A DNA stretch of 64,000 nucleotides from Candidatus Saccharimonadota bacterium (GCA_028289125.1 JAQGGZ010000006.1:1-64000); one strand, 5' to 3'; counted from the first letter of the stretch, positions 52,919 to 61,359 are shown. The notes: generated by a model not told the origin, from the letters alone. A program made the numbers and translations.

Positions 52919-54357
52919 AGCCGACAATCGATCAACGCCTGGATGATGCCCGGCCTGAAAACACCCGAGGTGATGATGTTTTTGTCGCCCGCACCATGGA
53001 AGCGGTCGGTCGGGCAGCGACGTCTGAAACTTTTTCGAAAGCTGTGCGTACTACAAGCACAACCAAATCAGGAGCTTTCCGTATGAAATTATCAAGTTAT
53101 AAGAGACACTTACTCGCGTTACCGCGACTCGCATTTATCGCTATCATCCTCGGTACGACGGGTACCGTAGGTGCGGCCGCGTACGCGACGTACCAGTGGG
53201 TCGTGCCGAATGCCACGGTCACAGACGTTAATCAGAATAATGACGACAACCGCAGACAATACACCGTCAACGGTCAGTGCGGCCAGTACTATTCGGGTCA
53301 GGATCTGAAGTATGAGATTGCCCAGAACTCGGGGTTATCCGATGACGATGCGCGCAAGGTGCTGCAGAATACTTGTATCTATGACGCCCTCGGTTCATTC
53401 ATCGAAACCCGCTTCGTCAGCGACAACGACGCTAAAAGCATGGCCCGGAAAAAGGTAGGCGATACCGTCACGATGTACACGCACGACAATATCTTTCCTG
53501 GCAACCCGAACGCTAATCCGATTTTTGGGCTGACGACCGGTTATGTGACCGACATATCACCTAAGAGCATCACGATCACTCTGACGTTATATCGGGTTGA
53601 TAACTCATTCGACTATAAATCGGGCAGACCGTTTGAGTATTATCCCGAAGGCAAGTCCGTCTCACGCACGATCGCAGTCGCGCCCGATGTACAGGTCTTT
53701 GAAAACGGCAAGCCCATACAACTGTCTGATGTCTCTGTCGGTTCTGTCGTTCAACTTGTAACACGGACCCAGCATCTCGTGCAGTATTACCAAGACTTAC
53801 ATGGTAATGGTCTTGGGCCGCAGACCGGTTTCGCGGTTGCGGGCATAATCAAGACCGACCTCGACCCCAAATTTGTCGGCGGCGTCGGAAGTGAGATCGG
53901 CGACCCCCAGATTGCAAACGCCGTTGCCAAGCTTGGGCCCTGCACTGAAAACGTATCGTACTACTGCGTGAACGTACCGAACCAGATCCTCGGCGTGGTC
54001 TATACGACGGCGGACGAAACCTCTCAAGCCAATGATAAATATCGCCGGACCGATGTGACAAACAACGGGCCAGTGAAGTTCCATCAGTTACACGGTCGTA
54101 TCAAGTCAATTGACGGTACGAAGGTGACTCTTCAGGCCCGAGGTAGCACCAAGACTTTCACGGTGGATCTGCCGTACGATGCCATATCTCAGTACAATGG
54201 TGCGGGCAACGCCCTCAAGGTGAACGTCGGTGACCTGATGGAAGTAGACTACTTGCAAACGCCCGATGAAGACCATTTGAAAGTCAAATCATCAGACCTG
54301 ATCATGTTCGGACTTTTGGAGCAGACGCAAGTGGATGGATCTGTGGCGAAGTACTGA
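52915..54357 (+). CDS. Membrane-anchored partner of the ECF sigma factor (putative anti-sigma)
   Basis: A 480-residue protein: about 55 cytoplasmic residues, one membrane helix (about residues 63-85, LAFIAIILGTTGTVGAAAYA) and a large extracytoplasmic domain of about 390 residues with beta-rich segments and several Cys (GQCGQYYSG, NTCIYDA, GPCTENVSYYC). I do not recognise the outer domain. Position and topology fit an anti-sigma factor; there is no ZAS zinc motif, so this is inference. Confidence 0.65.
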   Translation: MKPTIDQRLDDARPENTRGDDVFVARTMEAVGRAATSETFSKAVRTTSTTKSGAFRMKLSSYKRHLLALPRLAFIAIILGTTGTVGAAAYATYQWVVPNATVTDVNQNNDDNRRQYTVNGQCGQYYSGQDLKYEIAQNSGLSDDDARKVLQNTCIYDALGSFIETRFVSDNDAKSMARKKVGDTVTMYTHDNIFPGNPNANPIFGLTTGYVTDISPKSITITLTLYRVDNSFDYKSGRPFEYYPEGKSVSRTIAVAPDVQVFENGKPIQLSDVSVGSVVQLVTRTQHLVQYYQDLHGNGLGPQTGFAVAGIIKTDLDPKFVGGVGSEIGDPQIANAVAKLGPCTENVSYYCVNVPNQILGVVYTTADETSQANDKYRRTDVTNNGPVKFHQLHGRIKSIDGTKVTLQARGSTKTFTVDLPYDAISQYNGAGNALKVNVGDLMEVDYLQTPDEDHLKVKSSDLIMFGLLEQTQVDGSVAKY

Positions 54358-54457
54358 TATTAGTATAAACGTGTACACTCCTGGCTATACCTAACACTAT
54401 CGCTCTTTTAGGATCGAGTGGTCATATTAGTTCTGAGTAAGACGTCGCACCTATCGA

Positions 54458-55435
54458 TTATTGATGGCGTGACTGAAGGTACTCCAGCAGCCCGTGATGT
54501 AAGTGGTGCGCGCCGTCCCAAATTACTAGGTTGATGTCCTGAGGCAAATCCGTAGGGTCCTCGTCCCGAAAATCAATTGAACGTACTTCTGGCGGCAGAG
54601 CCTGGCTCATGTGCCTGTCCGTCCCGCCATTCGTAAGCGAGAATTTATCACCCCAGACTTCAAGTTCGTCAGGATTGAGCAAGTCAGCCGGCGTCAGGCC
54701 GATAGTTTTGAGCACGGTTTGGTCAGAGAGGACGGCCTGGATAGATGTAGTCTTTGATACGCCTTCCACGGCGAAATCCAAGGCAAAATTGCCTCCGAAA
54801 TGAGGTGTGATCGGTATGTCTGCCTCAGTGAATAACTGTTCGGCCCGCAGCTTGATAGCTGTGCGCAGATCGTACTTGCCGTTCGTGGCCGGAACATCAA
54901 AATTGAGGTCACGCAGTTGTTCCTCCGTAAGCTCAGTGCCGTTCACGACTTCCATGGTTATCTGAGGCCCTCGATCATCAAGCATGATATCTTGAGGTCT
55001 ATGCCCGATTTTGCGCCAGAACTCAGTTTTTGGCTGGGCAGGGTGTGGACGTAGTCCGAATTCTTGTACTAACTGCCCGATTATCTCGCGCCACTGGCGT
55101 TTCATCTCAGTATCGAAGGTGTCTTCATAAACGCTGTAGAACGGCGTGTCACGAAGCTTACCGTCGTCAGTGAATCCCCATACTTCCGCGCCGCTGCAGT
55201 GGCTGATCAAAATGCTGTTTCTTACGCGGGCGGGCATCATATCTGTGATACTTGCCAGCACGCGCTTCAGGCTCCCGCCGGTCACCATAAAGAGTTTTCC
55301 GCCGCTCTCAAGGAAAGAAGCGAGCTCATCTATCATTGCGGATTCGGCGGGCGTGTAGACTTCGGCGATGGTTTCATCGACATCCGAAAATACCAGGCGT
55401 AACTGATTGTTCCAGTGAATAGTAGGACCGCTCAT
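54458..55435 (-). CDS. HAD-superfamily hydrolase (type IIB-like)
   Basis: A 325-residue phosphatase: motif I VFSDVDETIAEV (DxDxT), motif II VTGGSLKRV, a large cap domain, and a C-terminal VWGDKFSLTNGGTDRHM with the metal-binding Asp. It resembles phosphomannomutase/Cof-type sugar phosphatases. TATACT lies 9 nt before the ATG. Substrate unknown. Confidence 0.78.
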   Translation of the reverse strand: MSGPTIHWNNQLRLVFSDVDETIAEVYTPAESAMIDELASFLESGGKLFMVTGGSLKRVLASITDMMPARVRNSILISHCSGAEVWGFTDDGKLRDTPFYSVYEDTFDTEMKRQWREIIGQLVQEFGLRPHPAQPKTEFWRKIGHRPQDIMLDDRGPQITMEVVNGTELTEEQLRDLNFDVPATNGKYDLRTAIKLRAEQLFTEADIPITPHFGGNFALDFAVEGVSKTTSIQAVLSDQTVLKTIGLTPADLLNPDELEVWGDKFSLTNGGTDRHMSQALPPEVRSIDFRDEDPTDLPQDINLVIWDGAHHLHHGLLEYLQSRHQ

Positions 55436-55506
55436 ATGTGAATCAGTATAACAAAGGTAAGGATTATGTAATGCCCATCGGTGCAGCCCTTTGCTCGGGG
55501 CAAGCT

Positions 55507-56616
55507 TTAGCCTAAGTAATTTTCTATCGACAAAGGGACCGACCCAAAAGTTATCTCTTCGAGAGTGATATCTTCCGTAGTGTAATGCCCCCCTCTACTT
55601 AATGTTACATGTGGCGTCAGGACCGGCGAATGTCTTAGGGCGCCTGTCTTAGCAATGAAGCGCGCAGGGTCAGTTACATCGCAGTCCTTTAGAAACTGAA
55701 GAAGAGCGGTATACATTTCGCGGTGAGCGGTGATCATATCCTGAGTAGGTTCAAATTCGAGCACTATGGCACTATTGCGATAACCGAAAACTGAAACCCG
55801 TGTAGGCAGTAGCGTCTGGGGCCGGTCAGGAAGGGCATCGTTCAAACGATCGATAAAAGTGACCAGATATTTGACGTACTGTGACTGATCTATGCCGGTA
55901 ACCGTATGTATCTGTTCGTACATTTCATCGATCAAACCGAAATGAAGAAGAGTCAGATGCAGTTGGCTGGGAGGCGTAAGCCGGAACCTGCCGGTGAAAT
56001 TTATAAGGTTTTGGAGATTGATTAAGCGTGCGAGCCCCGTGTCGTCAGGTGTCAGCTTGGTGTATAGCCGCCGCCTTGAAAGTCTCGGTTGCGGAGTGTT
56101 GCTGACCGGTGGAGGATTCGTAACGATGACACTGTCAAAACCTTCCTCCGGGCTCGGCAAATTCAAAGTAAGCCTGTTATGCATCCGTGCCATTGCGGGC
56201 TCGGGGACTCTTTTTTCACGAGCTTCGTTCCTCATCGAGCTGGTAGGCAGGTCGGTGTTTACGTATAGCCCGACAATCTTGAATTCTTCGAATTGACGTA
56301 TGAGGTTGATCAGTTGTCGTCTATCACGACGCCGCGCATTAGTGGCATCGACCACGATATGTTCTTTGGCCCGAAGACCTTCGCTTATCTTTTGTAAGGC
56401 TATGTCGGACACGACTGGTTCCTTCGTGTGGTCAGTCGGATTGCCCGTCAGTTCTTCGCGTATATCGTCCCTGTTGACGTACACCGCACCTATTTCTTCG
56501 GCTAAGGGTTTGAGTATCGTAGTCTTGCCGCTTCCGGGCAAACCGATACCTATGAGCGCCAAAGGCCCGGATGAGGCGTAAGCCAGCACTGTTTCCTTCC
56601 ATAAGGGTGGTTTCAT
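55507..56616 (-). CDS. Polynucleotide-kinase-like / 2H-phosphoesterase fusion
   Basis: 369 residues in two modules. Residues 20-165 form a P-loop kinase with GIGLPGSGKTT, VNRDDIREELTG and VVDATNARRRDRR, as in Pnkp and tRNA-ligase kinases. Residues about 185-369 form a 2H phosphoesterase with HLT (220-222) and HVT (336-338). A 5'-kinase joined to a 2',3'-cyclic phosphodiesterase is the end-healing pair of fungal Trl1 tRNA ligase. No ligase domain is present. The gene lies directly downstream of tRNA-His on the same strand, behind its terminator. RNA repair is an inference. Confidence 0.78.
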   Translation of the reverse strand: MKPPLWKETVLAYASSGPLALIGIGLPGSGKTTILKPLAEEIGAVYVNRDDIREELTGNPTDHTKEPVVSDIALQKISEGLRAKEHIVVDATNARRRDRRQLINLIRQFEEFKIVGLYVNTDLPTSSMRNEAREKRVPEPAMARMHNRLTLNLPSPEEGFDSVIVTNPPPVSNTPQPRLSRRRLYTKLTPDDTGLARLINLQNLINFTGRFRLTPPSQLHLTLLHFGLIDEMYEQIHTVTGIDQSQYVKYLVTFIDRLNDALPDRPQTLLPTRVSVFGYRNSAIVLEFEPTQDMITAHREMYTALLQFLKDCDVTDPARFIAKTGALRHSPVLTPHVTLSRGGHYTTEDITLEEITFGSVPLSIENYLG

Positions 56617-56677
56617 TACCTGCTTACTTATACCGTAAGCCCGAATTTACGTATGTGAAGTATCGGATATACAATTC

Positions 56678-56724
56678 GCCCCAAATAAAAAAGGCCACAC
56701 AAGGTGACCTTTTTTATTTGGGGC
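56678..56724 (-). terminator. Terminator fused to the tRNA-His 3' end
   Basis: Perfect 17-bp inverted repeat (56678-56694 with 56708-56724), A-tract and T-tract arms, with further partial pairing in the loop. On the minus strand the stem begins inside the acceptor end and includes C73 and CCA of tRNA-His. Confidence 0.9.
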
Positions 56725-56796
56725 GAATGATGGGGCTCGAACCCACGGCCTCCGGAGCCACAATCCAGCGCTCTAACCTACTGAGCTACATCCGCC
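56719..56796 (-). tRNA. tRNA-His(GTG)
   Basis: Acceptor GCGGATG/CATTCGC with the extra G-1 opposite C73, the tRNA-His identity element. Anticodon loop TTGTGGC (GTG); CCA encoded. Confidence 0.95.
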
Positions 56797-56819
56797 ATGT
56801 TTACAGTAAAACAGAGGTG

Positions 56820-56848
56820 ATTATAACGGATTACGCCGAACTTTTCAA
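56820..56848 (-). promoter_or_regulatory. Promoter of tRNA-His inside the rdgB 3' end
   Basis: On the minus strand TTGAAA (56848-56843), 17 nt, TATAAT (56825-56820). The -35 lies within the last codons of rdgB. Confidence 0.78.
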
Positions 56849-57376
56849 ATGTTCGACCAGTTTCGCGATGGCGCGGCTGCGATGACTTAACGAATCTTTC
56901 TCTGCCGGCGACATTTCGGCATAGGTTTTGGTCTGGCCCTCAGGCATGAAAACGGTGTCAAAACCGAAGCCATTTTCACCGCGGGGTGATACGGTTTTAC
57001 CATGCGTAGTGCCGGTAAAGATCAGCGTGTCAGTGCCGTCATAATATGCAAGATAACAGGTTGCAGTGGCGGCTGCTTCAACATTGCCGGCCACGGTAAA
57101 TAGAGCTGCCGGTCCAAGCTTTTCTTCAAAGAATTTGATGTAAGGTCCCGGTAAGCCGGCCAAACTATCAAGCCCGGCTGACACGTCTTCTATCACTACC
57201 GGGACGCCGGCCAGTTCATAGGCGGCCTTGGCTTTGGCGGTCGCTATCTCAGCCGCGTCGGCACTTTGGATCTCGGTCAGATCGTACGCGACATGATCAA
57301 GGGCGATATCGGCCGGTAAGAGCCGCTGCCATTCTTTGAGTTTGTTGGCGCTGCCGGTGACGAGTGTGAGTTTCAT
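56831..57376 (-). CDS. rdgB: XTP/dITP diphosphatase (RdgB/HAM1)
   Basis: 181 residues; removes non-canonical purine triphosphates. VTGSANKLKEWQ, VIEDVSAGLDSLAGLPGPY, ENGFGFDTVFMPEG and SHRSRAIAKL are the family motifs. Start at 57376 follows AAGGAG with 9-nt spacing; the upstream in-frame ATG is rejected. Confidence 0.95.
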   Translation of the reverse strand: MKLTLVTGSANKLKEWQRLLPADIALDHVAYDLTEIQSADAAEIATAKAKAAYELAGVPVVIEDVSAGLDSLAGLPGPYIKFFEEKLGPAALFTVAGNVEAAATATCYLAYYDGTDTLIFTGTTHGKTVSPRGENGFGFDTVFMPEGQTKTYAEMSPAEKDSLSHRSRAIAKLVEHLKSSA

Positions 57377-57439
57377 TTCTAAAGGCTCCTTATATCCTTG
57401 GAGGGCGTAATGCTTCACGCTTCAAGTATACTTGTATTC

Positions 57440-57937
57440 ATGAAAACAGCCCATGACAGCGAAGTGCCAGCCCAAAACCAGCAGGTCTTCACGGCCTGCG
57501 CCTTTATACACCAGCAGATCGACGGCGTGACAAAAGTCTTCATGCCTAAACGCGCGGCGACCAAGAAATTCTTACCGGACGTCTTTGAATTGCCAGGTGG
57601 TCATATCGATTTCGGAGAGCATCTGGTCGATGGCCTCATCCGTGAGGTTGATGAGGAATTCGGCATGCGCATCAAAGTGGGTGAACCATTCGCAGTGTTC
57701 GACTATACCAATGCAGTCAAAGGCTCACATAGTATCGAGGTAATTTATTTCGCACAGTTCTGCGATGACGCGTCACGAATCGCCATCAACCCCGAAGATC
57801 ATTCCGAATACGGCTGGTTCGCGGAAGATGAGCTCGATCAGGTGGTCAATGATGTCAAAGGTTTTGAAGATGATGAAATCAAAGCAATACGACGCGGCTT
57901 CGAACTGTTACGTGACGAGCCGCTAATTACCGGGTAA
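57440..57937 (+). CDS. NUDIX hydrolase
   Basis: About 165 residues with a perfect NUDIX box GGHIDFGEHLVDGLIREVDE followed by EFGM. Probably a nucleotide-pool or nucleoside-diphosphate-derivative hydrolase. TATACT (57427-57432) ends 7 nt before this ATG, which selects it over upstream in-frame starts. It is divergent from rdgB and overlaps the 2H pseudogene end by 15 nt. Confidence 0.88.
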   Translation: MKTAHDSEVPAQNQQVFTACAFIHQQIDGVTKVFMPKRAATKKFLPDVFELPGGHIDFGEHLVDGLIREVDEEFGMRIKVGEPFAVFDYTNAVKGSHSIEVIYFAQFCDDASRIAINPEDHSEYGWFAEDELDQVVNDVKGFEDDEIKAIRRGFELLRDEPLITG

Positions 57938-58168
57938 GTGGTTAATTGTTACTTTGCTCCCAACTTCTGTCCTCCTATTGCCGTAAGCCGAGATATGGGG
58001 ACTGTATCCATCTTTGTGGAAGTGAGGGTTCTTGAGTATGCTCCTTGAGGGGGTTAATGCGACTTCGAATGAACCGACGTGCGTAAGATGTAGCGGTATA
58101 TTCTCCGTAAAAAATCCGTAGCCAGCCGTTGAGTTTTCAAAAACTGATGCGATACCGTACCCACTCGT
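57923..58168 (-). pseudogene. Decayed copy of the 2H-phosphoesterase gene
   Basis: Eighty-two codons clearly related to the intact gene at 58211-58684: YGIASVFE, ENIPLHLTHVGSFEV (first HxT motif), KDGYSPHISAYGNRR (second motif). The roughly 75 residues between the motifs are deleted and the C-terminus is cut. TATAGT (58180-58175) still ends 6 nt before the expected start, but that codon is ACG. The reading frame remains open, so loss may be recent. Confidence 0.8.
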
Positions 58169-58210
58169 GGCAGCACTATAGCAAGAGGAGCGTAGCTAAG
58201 CCGACAATAT

Positions 58211-58684
58211 CTATAAAGCAATCTTAGCTAATACCCTTGTCATAGCATCATCTGCGTCTGAAGTCTTTGAAGCAATAGATAGACCCTCAACCGTTAAAAT
58301 GTCACCTGAGTGTACTCGCCGTGTTCCATAAGCAGAGATGTGCGGGCTATAACCATCGTTTTGAAAAAGCGGGTTTTTGAACGTCGCGTTATTTTCGGTA
58401 AGCGTTTTCATAATAAGGGAGTGCAAATGCAACAAAGCTGGATTTAGTTCTATCTCAGTGACAAGTATATTTTTGTCAGGTCCGTAGTATGCATCTTTCG
58501 TTGCCTTAATCTCAAACTGAGCCTGTTGAAGTAAGGCTTGTGATAATAGGCTAGTAAGTTCGTCCGTACCGAGTTCTATCTGAAATGAGTCTATATGCGT
58601 CAAGTGGAGTGGTATGTTATCCTGCGAGAACTCAAAACCTACTTCTAGGTCTTCAAAAATCGTGGCTATACCGTACTTACCCAT
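58211..58684 (-). CDS. 2H phosphoesterase (2'-5' RNA ligase-like)
   Basis: A 157-residue stand-alone 2H protein: HLT at residues 27-29 and HIS at about 115-117 provide the two catalytic His/Thr(Ser) pairs. Members act on 2',3'-cyclic or 2'-5' RNA phosphates. It follows the transporter gene by 3 nt on the same strand, so no separate promoter is needed. Confidence 0.82.
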   Translation of the reverse strand: MGKYGIATIFEDLEVGFEFSQDNIPLHLTHIDSFQIELGTDELTSLLSQALLQQAQFEIKATKDAYYGPDKNILVTEIELNPALLHLHSLIMKTLTENNATFKNPLFQNDGYSPHISAYGTRRVHSGDILTVEGLSIASKTSDADDAMTRVLAKIAL

Positions 58685-58687
58685 GAT

Positions 58688-59587
58688 TTATAAGTTGACC
58701 GCAATTAGCACCAATCCAACTAACATACAAGTTATGCCCGCCCACTGCTTGCGAGAGACTGTTTCTTTGAAGAAGAACATGCCTAATATAACCACAGGCA
58801 ACACAGAAGCTGCCTTGATGGCTCCTACATATGCTTGATTAGGGGCAATGACCTTTGCCTGATATGTAGCAAGCATATTTACAGTATAAGTTACGCCTAC
58901 GATTGCCAACGGCCAAAAATTCTTAAAAATACTCTGATGTACCGAACTCCAATATGCCCTACTATCGTGCTGGCGGTTTTTAAGTACCAATACAGTGACT
59001 AGAATGACAAAAGGCACAGTCAGCAATGACGTGTAGAAGTTGTAGCTTGTAGGGTTGCTCATCTGCAACATCTTTACCTCTAAGTTCGAAAAAATGCTAC
59101 AAACAATAATGGCGATTACGACTAGAGTAAACGCAGTCTTATTGGCTGCTACGAGTGCCTTATTGCCGTGCTTTTTTGCACGAGCTATAATCCATGCCCC
59201 GGCTATTATAAATGCCGCTCCAATAAATCCTGTAACTGATGGAGTCTGGCCTAAAATAATGTAAGCTCCAATCATATTACCTACAGAAAAAAGGGTCATG
59301 AGTGGTGCTACATAGCTTATATCTGCTATTGATATTGCCCGGTAATAGCAATAGAGGTAAATCGCTTGCAGTGCGATATAAACCGTCAGTAATTCCCAGA
59401 AGAAAATGGGTAATTGATTTGGCCAATAAAACCTTGCGAAGAATAATGAGACGACAATGAGAGGCAATGCCACTGCTTGCTGCAGCCATGCCATCGCCAT
59501 ACTGTCTATACCGGTAGCGGCTTTCTTTTCAGCCGTCCTTCTGCCCGACAACATTAGTAAAGCAAGAATAGAGAGGGCAAACCACAT
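58688..59587 (-). CDS. EamA/DMT-family transporter
   Basis: About 299 residues, ten predicted membrane helices in two EamA repeats (SVGNMIGAYIILGQTPSVTGFIGAAFI in the first; AIKAASVLPVVILGMFFFKE in the second). The start at 59587 is chosen since TATAAT (59600-59595) ends 7 nt upstream. Substrate unknown. Confidence 0.82.
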   Translation of the reverse strand: MWFALSILALLMLSGRRTAEKKAATGIDSMAMAWLQQAVALPLIVVSLFFARFYWPNQLPIFFWELLTVYIALQAIYLYCYYRAISIADISYVAPLMTLFSVGNMIGAYIILGQTPSVTGFIGAAFIIAGAWIIARAKKHGNKALVAANKTAFTLVVIAIIVCSIFSNLEVKMLQMSNPTSYNFYTSLLTVPFVILVTVLVLKNRQHDSRAYWSSVHQSIFKNFWPLAIVGVTYTVNMLATYQAKVIAPNQAYVGAIKAASVLPVVILGMFFFKETVSRKQWAGITCMLVGLVLIAVNL

Positions 59588-59779
59588 CTCAGCAATTATA
59601 CATTTATGTTTCAGTAACCAAAATCGTAACAAGTTCAGTCTGTTCGGAGTCCGAAACGGGTCAAAGATACTAACAGATACGGAAGTTGTGGTGCCCCTTA
59701 GTAGATAAGTTCCGAATAAATCACTACGAGGCTATTGTTAGTATATCCCAAGGACTAGCAATCAGTAGGCTTTACCTAT

Positions 59780-60403
59780 CTAGATAGGTAAAGTATTGTT
59801 TGTTGGACTATGCGGTTTCTGCCGTGACTTTGCCCGCCAACTATAGGTAAAGCCGAGGAACACGATAAAAACTGCTAACCACAACACAGAGTACGAGACG
59901 GTTAATAAATTGTAGGCTTCTAGTGCTACCAATATTAAAATCAGTTTTAGCATTAATAAGTAATAGCTTGGCAAAGACTCTGAGTATGGGTCATTATGCG
60001 TTTTGCGAAACGTAGGTATAAAAGAAATAATTTCTGCTGCAGTTACAATAGCGAGTGATATTACTGGTCGATTATGAAGTATGGCGTATGCCGCTACACC
60101 AACAACCGAAATGGCGAGACATACCTTGTCCATAAAAACAATGTCTTTGGTCCCAAAACGAAAACAGTAAAACAGTATAACTGCATCAACAACAACGCCG
60201 CAAATTGTGGGAATCGCACCTACTCCAGCTCCGCCCACAACTTGAAGCCATGCGACAACAGCAGTAATTAAAAAGATACTAATCCATGTGTATAAATGAG
60301 GCTGGTTCTTGCCCCTGAACATATCTAGTAGATATGGCACATAAGCTATAAGTGCTACGCCGGTAGCAATGACCGAGGCAACAATTTTGATACTGTCTGG
60401 CAT
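59780..60403 (-). CDS. Polytopic membrane protein (PQ-loop-like)
   Basis: About 207 residues with seven hydrophobic segments. YVPYLLDMFRGKNQPHLYTW and IISFIPTFRKTHNDPYSES resemble the repeated PQ-loop-type motif P-x-x...P. The start at 60403 is preferred to 60472, which lies against the tRNA-Arg 3' end. A TATAGT lies 9 nt upstream. Function unknown. AT-rich compared with neighbours. Confidence 0.65.
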   Translation of the reverse strand: MPDSIKIVASVIATGVALIAYVPYLLDMFRGKNQPHLYTWISIFLITAVVAWLQVVGGAGVGAIPTICGVVVDAVILFYCFRFGTKDIVFMDKVCLAISVVGVAAYAILHNRPVISLAIVTAAEIISFIPTFRKTHNDPYSESLPSYYLLMLKLILILVALEAYNLLTVSYSVLWLAVFIVFLGFTYSWRAKSRQKPHSPTNNTLPI

Positions 60404-60472
60404 CTTGAAGTAACTATAACAAAGTTCGGAACCGATAAAAGGGAGATTGAAATTAACAGATACGAAAGCCAA

Positions 60473-60549
60473 TGGTGCCCCGGGCTGGACTCGAACCAGC
60501 GACCTTAGGCTTAGAAGTCCTCTGCTCTATCCAGCTGAGCTACCAGGGC
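60473..60549 (-). tRNA. tRNA-Arg(TCT)
   Basis: Acceptor GCCCTGG/CCGGGGC, loop CTTCTAA (anticodon TCT), CCA encoded. The anticodon stem has an A-G mismatch at the loop-closing position (31-39) besides the common 27-43 mismatch. No terminator follows; transcription may continue into the membrane-protein gene. Confidence 0.93.
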
Positions 60550-60710
60550 ACATTGTGAAGTATAAGTTGCGCTAGCATCAGCCGGATAGGGCTGTGCTAC
60601 AGCCATCAGTATAACAGGTCAGACTTGTTGTCGACTTTGTCGCTATACGGAGCTTGCCTCGGTTCTTTAGAGGCGTATCATCCCTGTATTAAAGCGGTGA
60701 GGTTCGTTGG
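60550..60710. other. Gene-free stretch upstream of tRNA-Arg
   Basis: 161 nt. On the minus strand a TATACT lies about 8 nt before the tRNA-Arg 5' end. I see no other gene or stable hairpin. Confidence 0.5.
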
Positions 60711-61349
60711 CTAAATAATCTCTAGCACTTGCTTGAAATCATCAATGATATAGGTCGGCTGAAGGGTTTGTAATTGGCCGAAGTCATAAAATTTGTGATG
60801 CTCCTCTGGGAAGAACAAGATTGAATCTACGCCAAAGTTTTGCGCTGCACCGATATCTTTATCAGAATCACCAATCATCACGGTCAGTTCTGGTGTGCCG
60901 CCTAATGCTGTCAGCGCTTTTTCCAGTGGTTCAGGATGGGGTTTGTGGTGGCTGACATCATCACCGGCGATGATAACTTCGAAGAATCGCCGTAAATCAT
61001 ACTTGTCCAATAAGTGTTCGACATTCTCGTGCGGTGAGGTCGTGATGAGTGCGAGGTGTTTTCCCGCTTTGTGCATCTGCTCAAGGACAAAAAGTGTATC
61101 TGGGTATAGTTCAACATCGGGAAGAGTTCGTTTCGCAACGAGGTCCGCTTCATCATAGGCACCTTCCGGATCCTTTACGCCCCACTGAAGAAAGTGCTCG
61201 GTCATTTTCCCGAAACTGGCACCGATTTCGTTATCGGTCTTATGGATGCCATGCTTTTGCATGACGATGCGCGTAGCATCGAGCCAGATGTGTAGTGTCC
61301 TCGCTAAGTTACCGTCCCAGTCGAGAAGAATGTATTCGTACTTATTCAT
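60711..61349 (-). CDS. HAD-family phosphatase (Gph-like)
   Basis: 212 residues: motif I LLDWDGNLART (DxDxN variant), VLEQMHKAGKHLALITTSP, HHKPHPEPLEKAL and MIGDSDKDIGAAQNFG. A phosphoglycolate-phosphatase-like small-molecule phosphatase. The ATG lies only 10 nt after the CCA of tRNA-Gly, so the gene is probably expressed from the tRNA transcript; a longer frame start would overlap the tRNA and is rejected. Confidence 0.85.
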   Translation of the reverse strand: MNKYEYILLDWDGNLARTLHIWLDATRIVMQKHGIHKTDNEIGASFGKMTEHFLQWGVKDPEGAYDEADLVAKRTLPDVELYPDTLFVLEQMHKAGKHLALITTSPHENVEHLLDKYDLRRFFEVIIAGDDVSHHKPHPEPLEKALTALGGTPELTVMIGDSDKDIGAAQNFGVDSILFFPEEHHKFYDFGQLQTLQPTYIIDDFKQVLEII

Positions 61350-61359
61350 AATAATGTCG

